Shown here piece after piece: positions 1-11,662 of a stretch of DNA of 64,000 nt (position 1 is its first letter; every line of letters starts with the position of its first letter). Position numbers and translations under genes: made by a program. The notes below the pieces were generated by a model, which worked only from the letters and a program-made list of their open reading frames with translations, was not told the origin of the DNA and did no database searches. The stretch is from Capitulum mitella (taxonomy: Eukaryota > Arthropoda > Thecostraca > Pollicipedomorpha > Pollicipedidae), in NCBI GenBank assembly GCA_030062745.1, contig CP099840.1, positions 17,349,718-17,413,717 of the forward strand. Reading direction: 5' to 3'.

Positions 1-61
1 CGTCCCTGTTGCCCCTAAAAGCTTCTCGACGATCTAGAACTGCGTGGGTTGACGTCACAGC

Positions 62-1905
62 GTGACCAGGCCAAAGAGGATTGACTCAGCTCCGCACCGA
101 CGACCTCCGCGACATCTACCGGAGACTGCACAACAATGCCAGGAACCGGATTGTGTGTGCGCGAAAGGACTTCCTGGTGATCAACTGGGAGTGAAAGACT
201 TTCGTTGCTTTGGGAGCCGATTTAACCGAGGCTCTAAAATAGGGTTTAACCATCTCACCAACAGTGCGCATGCTGGTCACACCGACTCTTCGAACACTGA
301 GCTCCGAACTGTACAGGCCGATCTATTCATTGCGTATTTTGCCAGTGTCGGTCCCAGATTTGCCTCCGAGCTACGATCTGACGCTCAGACTGACGCACCA
401 GAGACCTTTTTCCCTTCCCTATGCTATGGCGTCGCCGCAAGCTTTGAGCTGAGGCCAGTCACGCTCCACGAGCTGTCAGCTGCCGTGCGCCGAATGCTCT
501 AGCGCTGTCGGACTGGACGGAGCGCCAATCCTGGCGGTGCGTCGCTGCTGTGATGTTATCGGGCCACTGTTGTTGCATTTGATCAACACTTCAGTCGGCA
601 GCGGTGTGCTCCCCGAGAGGTGGAAAATGGCGTGTGTGGTTCCCCTGCACAAGGCCGGTGACCGCAGTCTGGCGAATAATGCCGACCCGTCTCAGTGCTC
701 CCAGTCGTGTCCAAGGTCGCTGAACATGTCGTTTGTACCAAGTCAAAAGAATATCTGACAGCCAACCACTTGCTCAGCGATGACCAGTATGCGTACCGCC
801 GCGGCCATTCTGCGGAGAACCCTGTGCTCGACGCTGTCTCATGGGCAGTCGATAAAGTCGATAATGGCCTGCTTGCGTCGATAACGACGATAGATTTAAG
901 CAAGGTCTTTGGTAGCGTTAATCACGGCGTCCTCCTGCGGAAGCTGTCATAGTATGGTATTCCATCTCACTGATTCCACAGCTACCTCATGACGGAGTGA
1001 CACAGCTTTGTGTGACAGGAGATTCCATAGCTACCAGATGACGGAGTGACACGCAGCTCCTCGACAGCTCGCTACCTGACAGTGATAGTTTAATGCAGCT
1101 CAAATTCCGCAACGTGGAATCAGTGGCATTGGTGCACAACTAGTTGAGAAAAATTCTGAAGATCAAAACTCTGAAGAAAAACTCTGAAGCATCAAAAGCC
1201 GATTTTATCTACTTGGTGTCAAAAAGTCTTTGCAGAAAATACCAAATTGTCATTTCACTTTTTTCTGTCAGTTCCTTCAGTTTTCGAACACGATCAGAAT
1301 GTCTGGAGAGACCGTGGACCAGGCGCTGACCTGGGACCGGCGCGTCTCCACTGTTGTGCGCCGGTGTTAGGGCATACTCGTCTCCTTGAATAGATTTCGA
1401 CGTCACTGTGCTAACGAAGCCCTAATCGTGATCATTCAAGCCCTCGTTTTCTCTGGAATCATCCACTGGCTGCCAGTCTGGGGTAAAGTAGCTGACTGTC
1501 AGCTACATTGTATCCAAAGAGTTATCAACTTTGCTCTCCGGGTAGTGACCGGTGTACGACGCTGCGATCACATCACACCGGCCCTGAACTCGTTTCACTG
1601 GTCAGAGATCGGCGAGCTTGTCGTGGAGCGCGACTGCCTGAAGATGTAACGCGCTCTCCACAACGCTGACGTCCTGGTGGCCGCTTAGACCATGTTTACC
1701 CGCTGATGTGACCTGGCTGTGTGCGATACCCGCCTGATGCGCACGGAACGGCTTCACCTGCTGAGAGTGCGGCTTGTCAGCACCCAGAGGTGTTTTGTGT
1801 ACCGGACCGCGTCGGAGTGGAATAATTGGCCTCGTGAGGCACTGGACGTTTCCAGTGTTTGTCAGTTGACAGCGGCAGTCCGCCAACGGAAGACTAAGTT
1901 GCGAA
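62..1905 (+). pseudogene. Decayed non-LTR retrotransposon (reverse transcriptase remnants)
   Basis: Several plus-strand reading frames in a row resemble consecutive parts of a LINE-type reverse transcriptase ORF, broken by stops and frameshifts. The pre-RT/finger part lies at about 320-500 (FASVGPRFASEL, LHELSAAVRRML) and 537-640 (DVIGPLLLHLINTS, RWKMACVVPLHKAG). RT motifs follow at about 695-960 (SKVAEHVVCTK, LLSDDQYAYRRGHS, TTIDLSKVFGSVNHG). The stretch that should hold the catalytic YADD box is missing between about 1000 and 1290. The distal RT region and C-terminal tail resume at about 1296-1900 (ALVFSGIIHWLPVWG, RVVTGVRRCDHITPAL, SEWNNWPREAL). At least four disruptions show that it is dead. 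The clade (Jockey, CR1 or L2-like) is not resolved. No poly(A) tail or target duplication was identified. Confidence 0.85.
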
Positions 1906-2009
1906 CTGAATGTAATGTCTACTTTTTACTCAGTTTTAATGCGTACGTAGAACTTGTACCCACGCGATTGTTTTGCCTGTCGCGTTTTAGCGGCGTTTTA
2001 TAGCGCTTT

Positions 2010-2744
2010 TGCATGACGTGATGTTTTGAAAGAACTGAGCTCACACAGATGGACGAAAATAAACGAAACGAAAGGAAATGAGGCCAGATTAGCTTTGGTA
2101 CTCCTTGGTAACGCCAGGGAGCTGCCATTACCAGTCGCTACTGTGATTAAGTCTTGCATTCTGGACCACAAAAATGCAGCAGCAATGAAATGCTGTCTTA
2201 TGTAGTAGATACAGAGGTCGGGTTTCGTGTACCTTCGTTGTTGCTAGTGCAACACAAATGAAAGTTTTGGCGTTGCCATGCGACATGACGGGACATGACA
2301 GAAAAAAGAGAAAAAGGGATGATGATGTGACAGATGGAATCCCACGACCGTTCGCAACAGTGACCATCTTTCTGGAACTTCCAATCTGCAATTTCCCTTT
2401 GAAAATACCAAAATGTTTTCTTGATACATTAGCCAGCACTTACCTTGCTTCAATGTAAGCCCAGACTAGCGCCACCATTATCTGCAGCACTGCTAGGGAA
2501 AGGTATAAAAGTTTGCTCTCATTCCGCCCTTAGCCCAATGGTTGGTTATATGTCCGATCTGCGCCCATAGTCTCACATGAATAGCCAGCCAACCTCCTCC
2601 ACGTTAAACTAAATCTATCAGCCATTCAGACAATGTTTTAGTTATTTAAACGGGTCTGAAAAAAATGCTGCAGTTCATGCCAGTATTTAAAACATTTTAA
2701 AGGGCAAAATGGTGATTGCTTAGGATTGGCTGTGCATGACAACA
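2010..2744. other. No gene seen
   Basis: Between the retrotransposon remnant and the first TTAA-flanked element I see only short ORFs without recognisable motifs and no clear repeat. Confidence 0.6.
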
Positions 2745-3963
2745 TTAACCCTATTCCCGGCAGGGGGGCGAAATCCGCCCCCTCGGGTTTTTTGCTTCCT
2801 TATTGCAGGCTTCTTAACGCAGCTTCACGAAACTTGGTGACTTCTGCTAGCTATTCTTTCTACGTGCCGTGACAGAATTTCAAAATTCTATTTTGCTCAG
2901 AGGCGGAGCCAGGCAACGTTTTTGGGAGGCACCTCATGCCATTTTTGGCCATGTTGAGGGTAAAATGAAAATGTCTGCCAAAAACAGAGTTTTAAAGCTA
3001 GAACTTAAAACTTTATGTGGATGTATAGCTAAATAATTGGGCAATGTTCAGATATAATTTTGTTTATCTGAGGTCATTTTACAAGGTCAGGTTAAGGTCA
3101 AAAGTTAAAATTTGTTTTTTTGCTATGATTTCGGCGCCATTTTTTCAAATACCAAACTCGGAACAAACCCGGAATACATATGACGTAGAAGGGAGCTCTC
3201 TACTTGTGCACCAAGTTTCAGCTTGATATCAGGTCGGGTCACGGAGCTATGACCTAAAATGTCAGTGCGCGTACACTATATCGCAATAGCCATAAAATGA
3301 AATTTTTGAAATAGAGTGAATTCAAATGGTTGAAAACGTTTACAGATAATATTAAATGCACACGAGATCATTCCAAGTGACCCCAAGGTCACTGAAGGTC
3401 ATTTAAGGTCAAGGGTCACAAGTTGATCTGAGAAACGTGTGACCGTGACAGTTCCTCCTTTTTCATGTCCCTGGCACCGCCTATGCTAACATTATACAAA
3501 CATTGTAATGCGATTTGTACTTCTTTAGTATAACATGACTAGCAGAAGCCAAAAAAGGGTGTTTGCCTCTTTTTTCATTCGGTTGTTAGAAAACTAATCC
3601 TATTTTTGAAACCCTGTGAACGCCCATGAATTTTCTCGAAATTTCATATTTGCGGACCCATGGTAAAAGCCCTATCCATAATCTCTCGATTCATGCCAGT
3701 TTCATCGAAATCGGTCGATAAACAACGGAGTTATAAGAAGTCCAAAAGTACCCCCATTTTGACATTTTAGCCCCCCTGTATCCACAAATTTCAAAATTTT
3801 GAAAATTTCTTTTGATGAAAATGTAGTTCACGTCACGGGGAATCGATTGCCGTTTGTTGCGATGAAATCGGACAAGTAGTTCTCGAGATCTCAGGGGGGG
3901 CCGAATCCACGCCCCCCTGCCGGGAATCGACCGTACCTTCTAGCCCTCCGGTAATAGGGTTAA
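2745..3963 (+). mobile_element. Family A TTAA-flanked non-autonomous element, copy A1
   Basis: The segment is bounded by TTAA at 2745-2748 and 3960-3963. The inner ends form short inverted repeats: CCCTATTCCCGG at the left, and the complement of ...CCGGTAATAGGG at the right. G/C-rich subterminal palindromes sit next to each end (2762-2785 and about 3895-3920). No transposase ORF is present. The same 1.2 kb unit recurs at 10449-11662, 57645-58857 and 61449-62640, recognisable along its whole length. TTAA flanks and CCC termini are what piggyBac-superfamily elements leave, so I infer a piggyBac-type non-autonomous element. The interior holds six AGGTCA hexamers and one GGGTCA between about 3070 and 3420. 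Confidence 0.85.
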
Positions 3964-5780
3964 AGCCACGCAAATAACGCTCTGCTACGACCATGGGAGG
4001 CAGTGGTTTAATTAGCACTGCGGGTAATTTCAAACAAAACTTTATGGCGGGAATGAAGGTAAGCTGTGGGTGAAGAACCCAGAAGTGAAACAGAAATACG
4101 AAACAGACACAGAACACAAGAGACAACCCATAGAAAGAATAGACAGAAGCAGACAAAACAGAACCAGCAAAGACGAAGTAGATTCCCGACTTTTATTCGA
4201 GTCGCCATGGTAACTCCAACGGCTGGTGCACTATTCGCGTTCTTTACCTACTTCGCCGCTTGAAATACATCTCCCTACACCGTTAAAATGATCGAGCCTG
4301 GTCCATGCTCACCGTATTTCCAACATTTGTTCTTACTGCGCGCTTAGCGTACATGGCAATAAACTATGTTTATTACTGTACCATGGACCGTCTTGTCAAT
4401 TTTGTCAAGTGCCTCTCGGAACGTTTGTTTTATACCATGCATGCCTTAACCTTCGACGCAGTGAGCACACGAAAAGAGCGAGCAGTCATACACTCAATAG
4501 AAACCGATGAATGAAAATACGTGAATGAATGGATGAACGAGAACAAACCAAAAACAACGAAAACAAGGAGTTCTGTGTGCCACATTGCTTCATTGTTTGA
4601 ACGTAAATCACAAATCTCTTCGAATCGCATGGTGATCAACAATCGTAGCTTTCGGGAAACGCCTAAATCTATAGTGTGTTATGTTGAAACCGTAACGTTA
4701 AATAAGAAAGGACGTAATAATTCTCTTATCTAGAATTCCCATTACCGATCGAAAAACGGAGCGAGGTATAAAAATTGACCTAACCGTACCTGGGGAAAAA
4801 TGCCGAGCTGTCATTTACCGCGAACTAAAAACATCCCCGAAATTGCCCAAAGTAGTCTCTTTACGCCGCGCAATGCAGCTAATGCTTAAACTGACTCCAG
4901 ATACTGACTGCACTCTTCGGCTATTTCGGAAAAGTTCCATTACGGCGATTACCCGAGGGAATACATCAGTGCCAGCGTCCCTGTGCAGTGGTTCCCTTTT
5001 GGTCGGCGACACTGATCAGGTGTGTCCCGTCCGACACGGACACCTGTACCGTATCCGGCCGGTGATTCCGACGCTTCAGCTGTCGATCGAATCACCACCT
5101 TAGTGGCGGTAACGACAGCATCTACTTCCATCTTACGTCGACAAACAATTGCCTGGATGCTTCATTAAACAACGTCTCAGGTGCATTAGTAACCTTGCAT
5201 CATTCTCAAACTGTAGATTTAGTGATCAATTATCGCGAATGATTACAGTATGAACCGCTACATCGAAGACGCATTCATTCATATCCCGCCAGCCATACCA
5301 CAGAACACAAGTAACGGCGAGTGATCATGCTTTGTGTGACAAATGCCTGACACAGCGGACAAAAACGGTACCACACCTGTACAATCACGGTCCAAAGCTG
5401 CGCAAACACTGCGCAACCTGCCCGTAACATCAACCACATCAGGTTCAATGAGAATAGCTTTGTATCATTTAGCCGTACTGAAGCCCATTGAAACCGATAG
5501 GAGTCTTCTGGTATAAGCACGACCCATTTCACTGAGTTGAACTGACACTGCCTTTGAAACAGGAAAAAACGATAAAACCGTTTAATATCTTGAAGAATTG
5601 CTCTTATGTAATCCTGGTTTTTAGACATCGTATATATTCAATTAATAAACGACCTTCAACACATCACGAGACCCAGCACTGGTATGTAAATCAGTTGCTA
5701 ATCACAGAGTATATCAGACTTTGGGAAAAAGTCCAATATATGTTTGATTTGTAACTGATTTATACACAAATACAGTATCC
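3964..5780. other. Downstream flank of the AF9/ENL gene, no gene seen
   Basis: Only short ORFs without recognisable domains occur here. The stretch lies beyond the inferred 3' end of the minus-strand gene. No RNA gene or clear repeat was recognised. Confidence 0.55.
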
Positions 5781-5799
5781 CCTGGTATACGTAAGGTCA

Positions 5800-5805
5800 T
5801 TTATT
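5800..5805 (-). terminator. Candidate polyadenylation signal AATAAA
   Basis: The plus strand reads TTTATT, giving AATAAA on the minus strand about 305 bases past the stop codon of the last AF9/ENL exon. The position fits a short 3' UTR covering roughly 6109 to 5780. A cleavage site cannot be placed from sequence alone. Confidence 0.5.
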
Positions 5806-6109
5806 ACCAGCATATATACAACGTATAAATAATAAGCCTGTGGCCATCAGATTATTGGGCAACTGCCGTACCGGCGGAACCACGCTGAGGTGGATCTGAC
5901 GGAACCAATGCATAACGAAATCAACAACGATGAACATGATCGGCGCAGCTACGTACGGCACCAGTACCCTGTCGACTGAGATTGGAGCGAACCGGATAAA
6001 CTCTCACATCAAAACGGGATCACAGACGACGACCAGCCGAGTCGCTATGCGCACACCAAGCCGGCACGGACGTGCGTGATTCCGACTCCAGCGCCATCTC
6101 CAGGGCTGG

Positions 6110-7939
6110 CTACACCATGAGCAGACACTGCTGCAGCTTGCGTACCACGGACTGGTCCAACGCACACAGGTCGAAGTCGTAATAGTTGGCACTGTCCTCC
6201 ACCTGGCCCGTTTCCCAGATCAGGTCGAAGACGCGGCTCAGCTCGTCGCGGTCCTGCGAGGTCATGATGCGCCGCTGCAGCTCCTGCAATTCGGCCAGGT
6301 ACTCGGCCGTGTAGATGCTTAGGTCATTGCGCGGCGCCACGCCGGACCCGGCGGCCGCCGGCTCGGTCGGCACGGTCGCCACCGGCGCCGGCCGGGCGCT
6401 GGGCCGCGGGCTCCGGCCGCCGCCGCGCTTCGGCACGGCTTCCAGCTCGCTCTCGCTGGTCGAGCCGTCGCTGGGCGACTCCGACTCCAGCACCTCGTCC
6501 ATCAGCTGGCGCAGGGGATTCGGCTTTCCCGGCGGCGGCGACGCGCTGCCGGCCGGACTGGCGGCCGCAGCCGGCTCCGGCGGTGGAGCCGACTCCTGCC
6601 TGGACGGGGGCGCCGCCGGTGCCTTGTCACGCGCTTTGACCGCCGGCGATGGCGAGTGTTCCCGCTTCCTCTTCTTGGTGGGCTTGTGGCCGACCGGTTC
6701 GGCATGGCGAGCAGCCTTGGTCTGGGCCGGCGGAGACAACTTGACCTCGACCTTGACCTCGGCACTGGCCGGAGTAGGCTCGGCACACCTAGCCACAAAA
6801 TTCGGCTTACGATCCACTTTATCATCACTGTCGCCACCACTCCGCTTCTTTTCGTCTCTACTTTTTCCGCACAAGGAAGCAGCGTTCTTGCTGTTAGATT
6901 TAGACCGATGTCGATCGTCTTTCATTTGCTTATCTTTAACTTTCGCCGCAATCGTTTCTAATGCCTTAGATTTGGCTGTGTAGGCATCAGACGGCTTCCC
7001 TTTTCCGGGAGAGGATTCTGAAGATTTGCTTAGCTCTGTCAACTTATGTTTTGTGTTTTCTTCCCGTTCCCTCTTTGGTTCCAACTTGAAATTTTCCAGT
7101 CTCATCTTTTTGGATGATTCCTCGGAGGGAGATCTTGAACGTTTCTCGGCTTTTTTAGCGTTGCTACGTTCTTTTCCTTTGGCTGCTCGCAGTTCTTGAG
7201 CTTTCTGTTCTTTTACTTTCGCCTCTTTGAGCGACCGATCTTTCTCTCTGGCCGCTTTTTCCTTCAACACTTTAGCTGCCTCCTTTTCTCTCTCCTTTTC
7301 CAGCGCCTTTTCCTTTTCTAGCGCTTTCTCTCGTTCCGCTGCCTTTTCTTTTTCAATGCGTTCTCTTTCTTGAGCCTTTTCTCTTTCAACGGCTCTTTCT
7401 CGTTCTAAGGCCTTTTCTTTCTCCGCTGCCTTCTCCTTTTGTAAAGCTTTCTCTGCTTTCTCTTTCTCCCTTTCCCTCTCCTTTAACTCTCTAGCTTCTT
7501 CAAGTCTTTTCTCTTTCTCTTTCTTGCTGCGATGTTTCTCCTTTTCCCTCTCCTTGTCCTTATCCCTTTCTTTCTCCTTTTCCTTCTCCTTTGCTTCCTT
7601 GGCCTTGTGTTTCTCTTCGCGATGTTTATCCTTGTGCTTCTTGTCGCGGCTCTTGCTCTGCCTCCTCTCGTGATCACGCTCGACATCTCTGGCCTTGTCC
7701 CGACCGCGGTCGGTGGCATGCTCCGGCCGCTCCTTGGCCGGCTCCGGGCGGCGCACTGCAGCGGCGGCCGACGCCTGCGCCGGACGCGCCGCGCTCTCCG
7801 CGCGCGGCTTCTTGCTCTCCGGCGGCGACACGTGATTCGTCTTCTTGATGGGCGGCCCGAATAAGTGGTGGAACGGGTCGCGTGGACGATGAGCCTGCTT
7901 CTTTTCAGTCGCAGATCGCTTGTCAGCAGACTTCTTGTC
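6110..7939 (-). CDS. MLLT3: AF9/ENL-type protein, last coding exon (charged region and AHD)
   Basis: This exon encodes about 609 residues and the stop codon. It starts in phase 0 after a strong acceptor at 7950-7940 (CTCTGTTTCAG, then GAC AAG AAG). Residues below count from that GAC. A region very rich in Lys, Glu and Arg (about 80-280) looks like a long single charged helix. Basic clusters near 270-285 (KKMRLE) and 423 (KKRKRE) are probable nuclear localisation signals. At about 470-500, NPLRQLMDEV followed by acidic Ser-rich sequence matches the conserved LRS(I/M)M motif of vertebrate AF9/ENL. The last about 70 residues form the ANC1-homology domain: YTAEYLAELQELQRRIM, then LIWETGQVEDS, then YDFDLCALDQSVVRKLQ. 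In known AF9/ENL this domain folds on binding AF4-family proteins, DOT1L, BCOR or CBX8. The protein should act in the nucleus in transcription elongation. Human AF9 is 568 residues, so this homologue is longer, mainly through the charged region. Confidence 0.95.
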   Translation of the reverse strand, partial: DKKSADKRSATEKKQAHRPRDPFHHLFGPPIKKTNHVSPPESKKPRAESAARPAQASAAAAVRRPEPAKERPEHATDRGRDKARDVERDHERRQSKSRDKKHKDKHREEKHKAKEAKEKEKEKERDKDKEREKEKHRSKKEKEKRLEEARELKEREREKEKAEKALQKEKAAEKEKALERERAVEREKAQERERIEKEKAAEREKALEKEKALEKEREKEAAKVLKEKAAREKDRSLKEAKVKEQKAQELRAAKGKERSNAKKAEKRSRSPSEESSKKMRLENFKLEPKREREENTKHKLTELSKSSESSPGKGKPSDAYTAKSKALETIAAKVKDKQMKDDRHRSKSNSKNAASLCGKSRDEKKRSGGDSDDKVDRKPNFVARCAEPTPASAEVKVEVKLSPPAQTKAARHAEPVGHKPTKKRKREHSPSPAVKARDKAPAAPPSRQESAPPPEPAAAASPAGSASPPPGKPNPLRQLMDEVLESESPSDGSTSESELEAVPKRGGGRSPRPSARPAPVATVPTEPAAAGSGVAPRNDLSIYTAEYLAELQELQRRIMTSQDRDELSRVFDLIWETGQVEDSANYYDFDLCALDQSVVRKLQQCLLMV

Positions 7940-8234
7940 CTGAAACAGAGGCACGTCGTCTGAATGACACATCAGGGGCGGACCACAATGTGACAGAAGC
8001 AGACCGGTACTGGGCCGCTGTACTGTCGCTACGGCTGGCTACCAGACAAGCCAGGTCGCCAGAAACCGGCACCGAACCGGCGCTGCAGCGGTACAGTTGA
8101 ACAGCTATATGAATTCGTCTGGCGGGGGAGGAGGGGGACAATACGATGGACGATCGCTGCCATGCTTCTGGGCTGCGTTCTCTTTTTTCCTCTGTGGCCT
8201 GGCCGTCTGACGACTCTGAGGATTCCACGAATGC

Positions 8235-8632
8235 CTTTGTGAAGCCAAAAAACAGCAAGCCAAAGTATGTGTGGCAATACCAAATAACCAGCAGAATCCG
8301 CGTGACACCACAACATAATGCGTCAAGATCCGTGTGACAAAATAACGAGTCAGGGTGCATGTCACAACACAAACAAGCCAAGGCCTTTCGGACATCACAG
8401 AACAAGCCAAGACCTTTGGAACAACACAGAACAACACGTCAAGGCCTGCGTAATACCTAACAAGCCAATACCTTTGGGACGCCGCAGAACTAGCCAAGGC
8501 TTGGGTGACACCAAAAAACAACAGTCTTGTGTCGCACAAGATAAGTCCAGTCTGTGTGGCACCACAAAATAACAAACCAAGGCCGGTGTGACACAACAAA
8601 ATAACGAGCCAAGAGGCCTGTGTGACACCCCA
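8235..8632. repeat. Degenerate 33-35 bp minisatellite
   Basis: About twelve diverged copies of a unit reading roughly AAGCCAAGGCCTTTGTGACA followed by CCACAAAATAAC lie in the intron just upstream (in gene sense) of the last AF9/ENL exon. Open frames across it on both strands are by-products of the repetition, as their repetitive Cys/Leu-rich translations show. Confidence 0.8.
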
Positions 8633-10448
8633 CACTTATAACTGTGGCGCCAAATGGCACACCAGAGTAGTAGAGGGGCATAAGTCGTAAATGATATCCT
8701 GATGTTCGGTCTTGAATGAAATCCTTCCAGCTCCGGTGTAGGATTATAACTCATATCGCTCCAGCATCGGTGTCGGGTTGATGCAGGCACAGTGTCACGG
8801 ATAGGGCTTACATCGCAGTATTCCGCAGCAATGCAACTGATCCCGCGTTCATCTTCAGCCCGGAACAATAAGGTTTACAATGAGTGTTTTGCCACTTACC
8901 GGTCATGAACGTTTTGTTACATTCCAAAAAGCTGTTGGTTAAGGCGTTCTGCGTTCCCTAGACCATCAGATGCGAGATGCTTTCAAGGAATACGAGTATG
9001 ATGCAGGGTCAACGTCCCAAACCCAAAATCGTGCCAGACGCTGATCGTTGGTCAGACGGCGTTTGTCCTACACGTCTCCGGACACACAAAGACTACTCTG
9101 AGTCCGCCAGGAGCCTGAGAGTGCACGTCGCCCCACGGCAGACCTTTACGGCGCTCGAAAGACGGAAAGGATCGCTCTGAGCATTCCGTATCCGCTGAAA
9201 CAGTACCGGTCAACGAGGCCCTAACCGACTCATCAATAAAGCAAACCTTCTGTCGCCGGTGAATATTCTATTCGAGTACCGGCCGAGTCCTACTGACAAG
9301 AACGAGGTGACTGGGCTGGTAACTGAGAACGCGTAAGCGAAGGCCGGTCCGTTTCGCGGAGGGCCATCTTCTGGACGATATCATCCAGTTCGGCGAATTC
9401 CGCCGCAGTAGGAAATCAATCACACCCATGGAACGGCTGCTTATGATAACAACGGCGGAGGCATGAAACGAACCAGTCACACATGTACATGGAAGATATC
9501 ATGACTTGCTTGAGGCCACTAACGCTCATTTCACGTATTTCTTTACTGACTACCAGAATGCGAAATCAAACCAAAATGGCGTCACTATCTGTGATTTCAT
9601 CATTTTCATCATCGTTTATTTCCTTGGGATCATTCATGTAAAATACCAAGCGAAGATACTGCGTCCAGAAGAAATGTATCATAGGAGGTGATGACGATGC
9701 CATTCACGAACAATGAATCACTACCGCCCTGAGAACGGATACGATGGGAAAAAGGTGGAAGTCTGCGAGATAAAACCGGATATCAAAGCAAATGGCATCA
9801 AGACACACTTTCACAGCGTTCTATGAATCTCAGATAGGTGCCACCTTTAGCCCAAGTAGCCGCAATATGACCAGATAGTCAGAGATGCCCTTAAACCCCA
9901 TTTACCAGCCGCTTTAGTCGACAAGCCGACTTTTCAAAACGATTTCTTCAATTATGGTCTCTGTTTAACCAAAACTGTTTCGTGCTAGTGCTGGCACTGA
10001 CACCAATATGGACTGGTCGTCTGCAATGAAGTCACTCATTCATTTATTCATTCATTCAAGGTTGGTTAGTATGCACTGTCGTTCCACAAAGTTTCGTTAA
10101 GACCACATGGATAGATATTTCAAACGACCAAAGATGCACTAGGAGTTCATCACAAGACAAAACGAATTTCAAGGCCTTAGTGTCATTGTCACGAGATTTA
10201 TGCCCACCACTACCTTACCAGAGCGTGAGTTAAACCTCCGTCAAGATGTACGCATGATAACATGGACGATTTCGTGATGGCTGAAATGACAGAAAGTGAC
10301 TCCAGAACGCAAAACAGGGCACCGAGACTCGACTATCATGACATTAAGAAGAGAGCCGGTCACAACTGTGGGCAAGTCAATAGCTTGAACCAGAATAAAA
10401 TCCAGAAGAAACTCGTTAAGGCGGTTGTAAGAAGGGTTCCTGTACGGC
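8633..10448. other. Intron sequence, no gene seen
   Basis: This interval lies between the minisatellite and element A2, within the intron that separates exons 16342-16121 and 7939-6110. Short ORFs such as the one at 9268-9480 show no recognisable domain. Confidence 0.5.
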
Positions 10449-11662
10449 TTAACCCTATTCCCGGAGGGCTAGACGGTATGGCCGATTCCCGGTACGGGGA
10501 GGGGGGCGGATTCGGCTCCCCAAGAGATTTCGAGAACTACACATCCGATTTCGTCGCAACAAACGGCAATCGATTTGCCATGACGTAAACTACACCGTAC
10601 AAAAGAAGTCCTCGAAATTTTGAAAGTGGAGGTACAGGGGGCAAAAACATTAAAATGGGGGGTACTTTTGGACTTTTTATAACTCCGGTGTTTATCGACC
10701 GATTTCGATGAAATTAGCACGAATCGAAAGATTATGCATAAAATTTCTACCATTGGTAGAAACATTTCAAATTCTGAGAAAATCCATAAGCGTTCACAGG
10801 ATTTCAAAAATAGGAGGATTAGATTTTCAACAACTCAATAAACAAAAAAGGTAAAAGCGCTTTTTTTGACTTCTGCTGATCACGTTATGCTAAATAACTA
10901 CAAATCATATTACAATGTTTGCATAATGTTAGCATACGCGGTGCCAGAGACATGAAAAAGGGGAACTGTCATGGTCACATGCTCTTCAGATCAACTTGTG
11001 ACCTTTGACCTTGAATGACCTTCAAAGACCTTGGAGTCGCTTGGAATGATCTCGTGTGCATTTAATATTGTCTGTTAACGTCTTCAATCATTTTAATTTA
11101 CTCTATTTCAAAAATCCCATTATACGGCTATTGTGATACAGGGTACACTCACTGACATTTTAGGTCATAGCACCGTGACCCGATCTGATATCACGCTGAA
11201 ACTTGGTACACAAATAGAGAGCACCCTTCTACGTCACATCTATTCCGGGTTTGGCATTTCGAAAAACAGCACCAAAATTATAACTATATAACCAAATTTT
11301 GACTTTTGACTCTGACCTGACCTTGTTAAATGATCTCAGATGAACAAAATTGTATACGTACGTTGTCCAACTATCTAGCTATACATCCGTATAAAGTTTT
11401 AAGTCCTATCTTAAAGACGTTATTTTTGGTAGTAACTTTCCTTTTACCCTCAACGGAGCCAAAAATGACGTGAGATATCTCCAAAAACGTTGACTGGCTC
11501 CGCGCCTGAGCAAAACAGAATTTCGAAATTTTGCCACAGTACGTAGAAAGAATGGCTAGGAAAAGTCACCAAGTTTCGTAAAGCTGCCTCAAAAAACCTG
11601 GAACTGGCAAGCAAAAAACCAAGGGGGGTCCGATTCAGCCGCCCTGCCGAGAATAGGGTTAA
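10449..11662 (-). mobile_element. Family A TTAA-flanked element, copy A2 (inverted)
   Basis: TTAA occurs at 10449-10452 and 11659-11662, with inner ends CCCTATTCCCGGAGGG and ...GAGAATAGGG. The body is the reverse complement of copy A1, including the G-tract subterminal block at 10498-10520 and the TGACCT cluster at about 10990-11035. No ORF of note. The right-hand TTAA is shared with the start of element C1. Confidence 0.85.

Noticed and set aside
6315..6983. 222-codon plus-strand ORF
   Set aside because: It lies antisense to the well-supported last exon of the AF9/ENL gene. GC-rich and charged coding sequence leaves the opposite strand open.
8105..8868. Several minus-strand ORFs with Cys/Leu/Phe-rich sequence resembling membrane proteins
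   Set aside because: They are readings of the 33-35 bp minisatellite in different frames.
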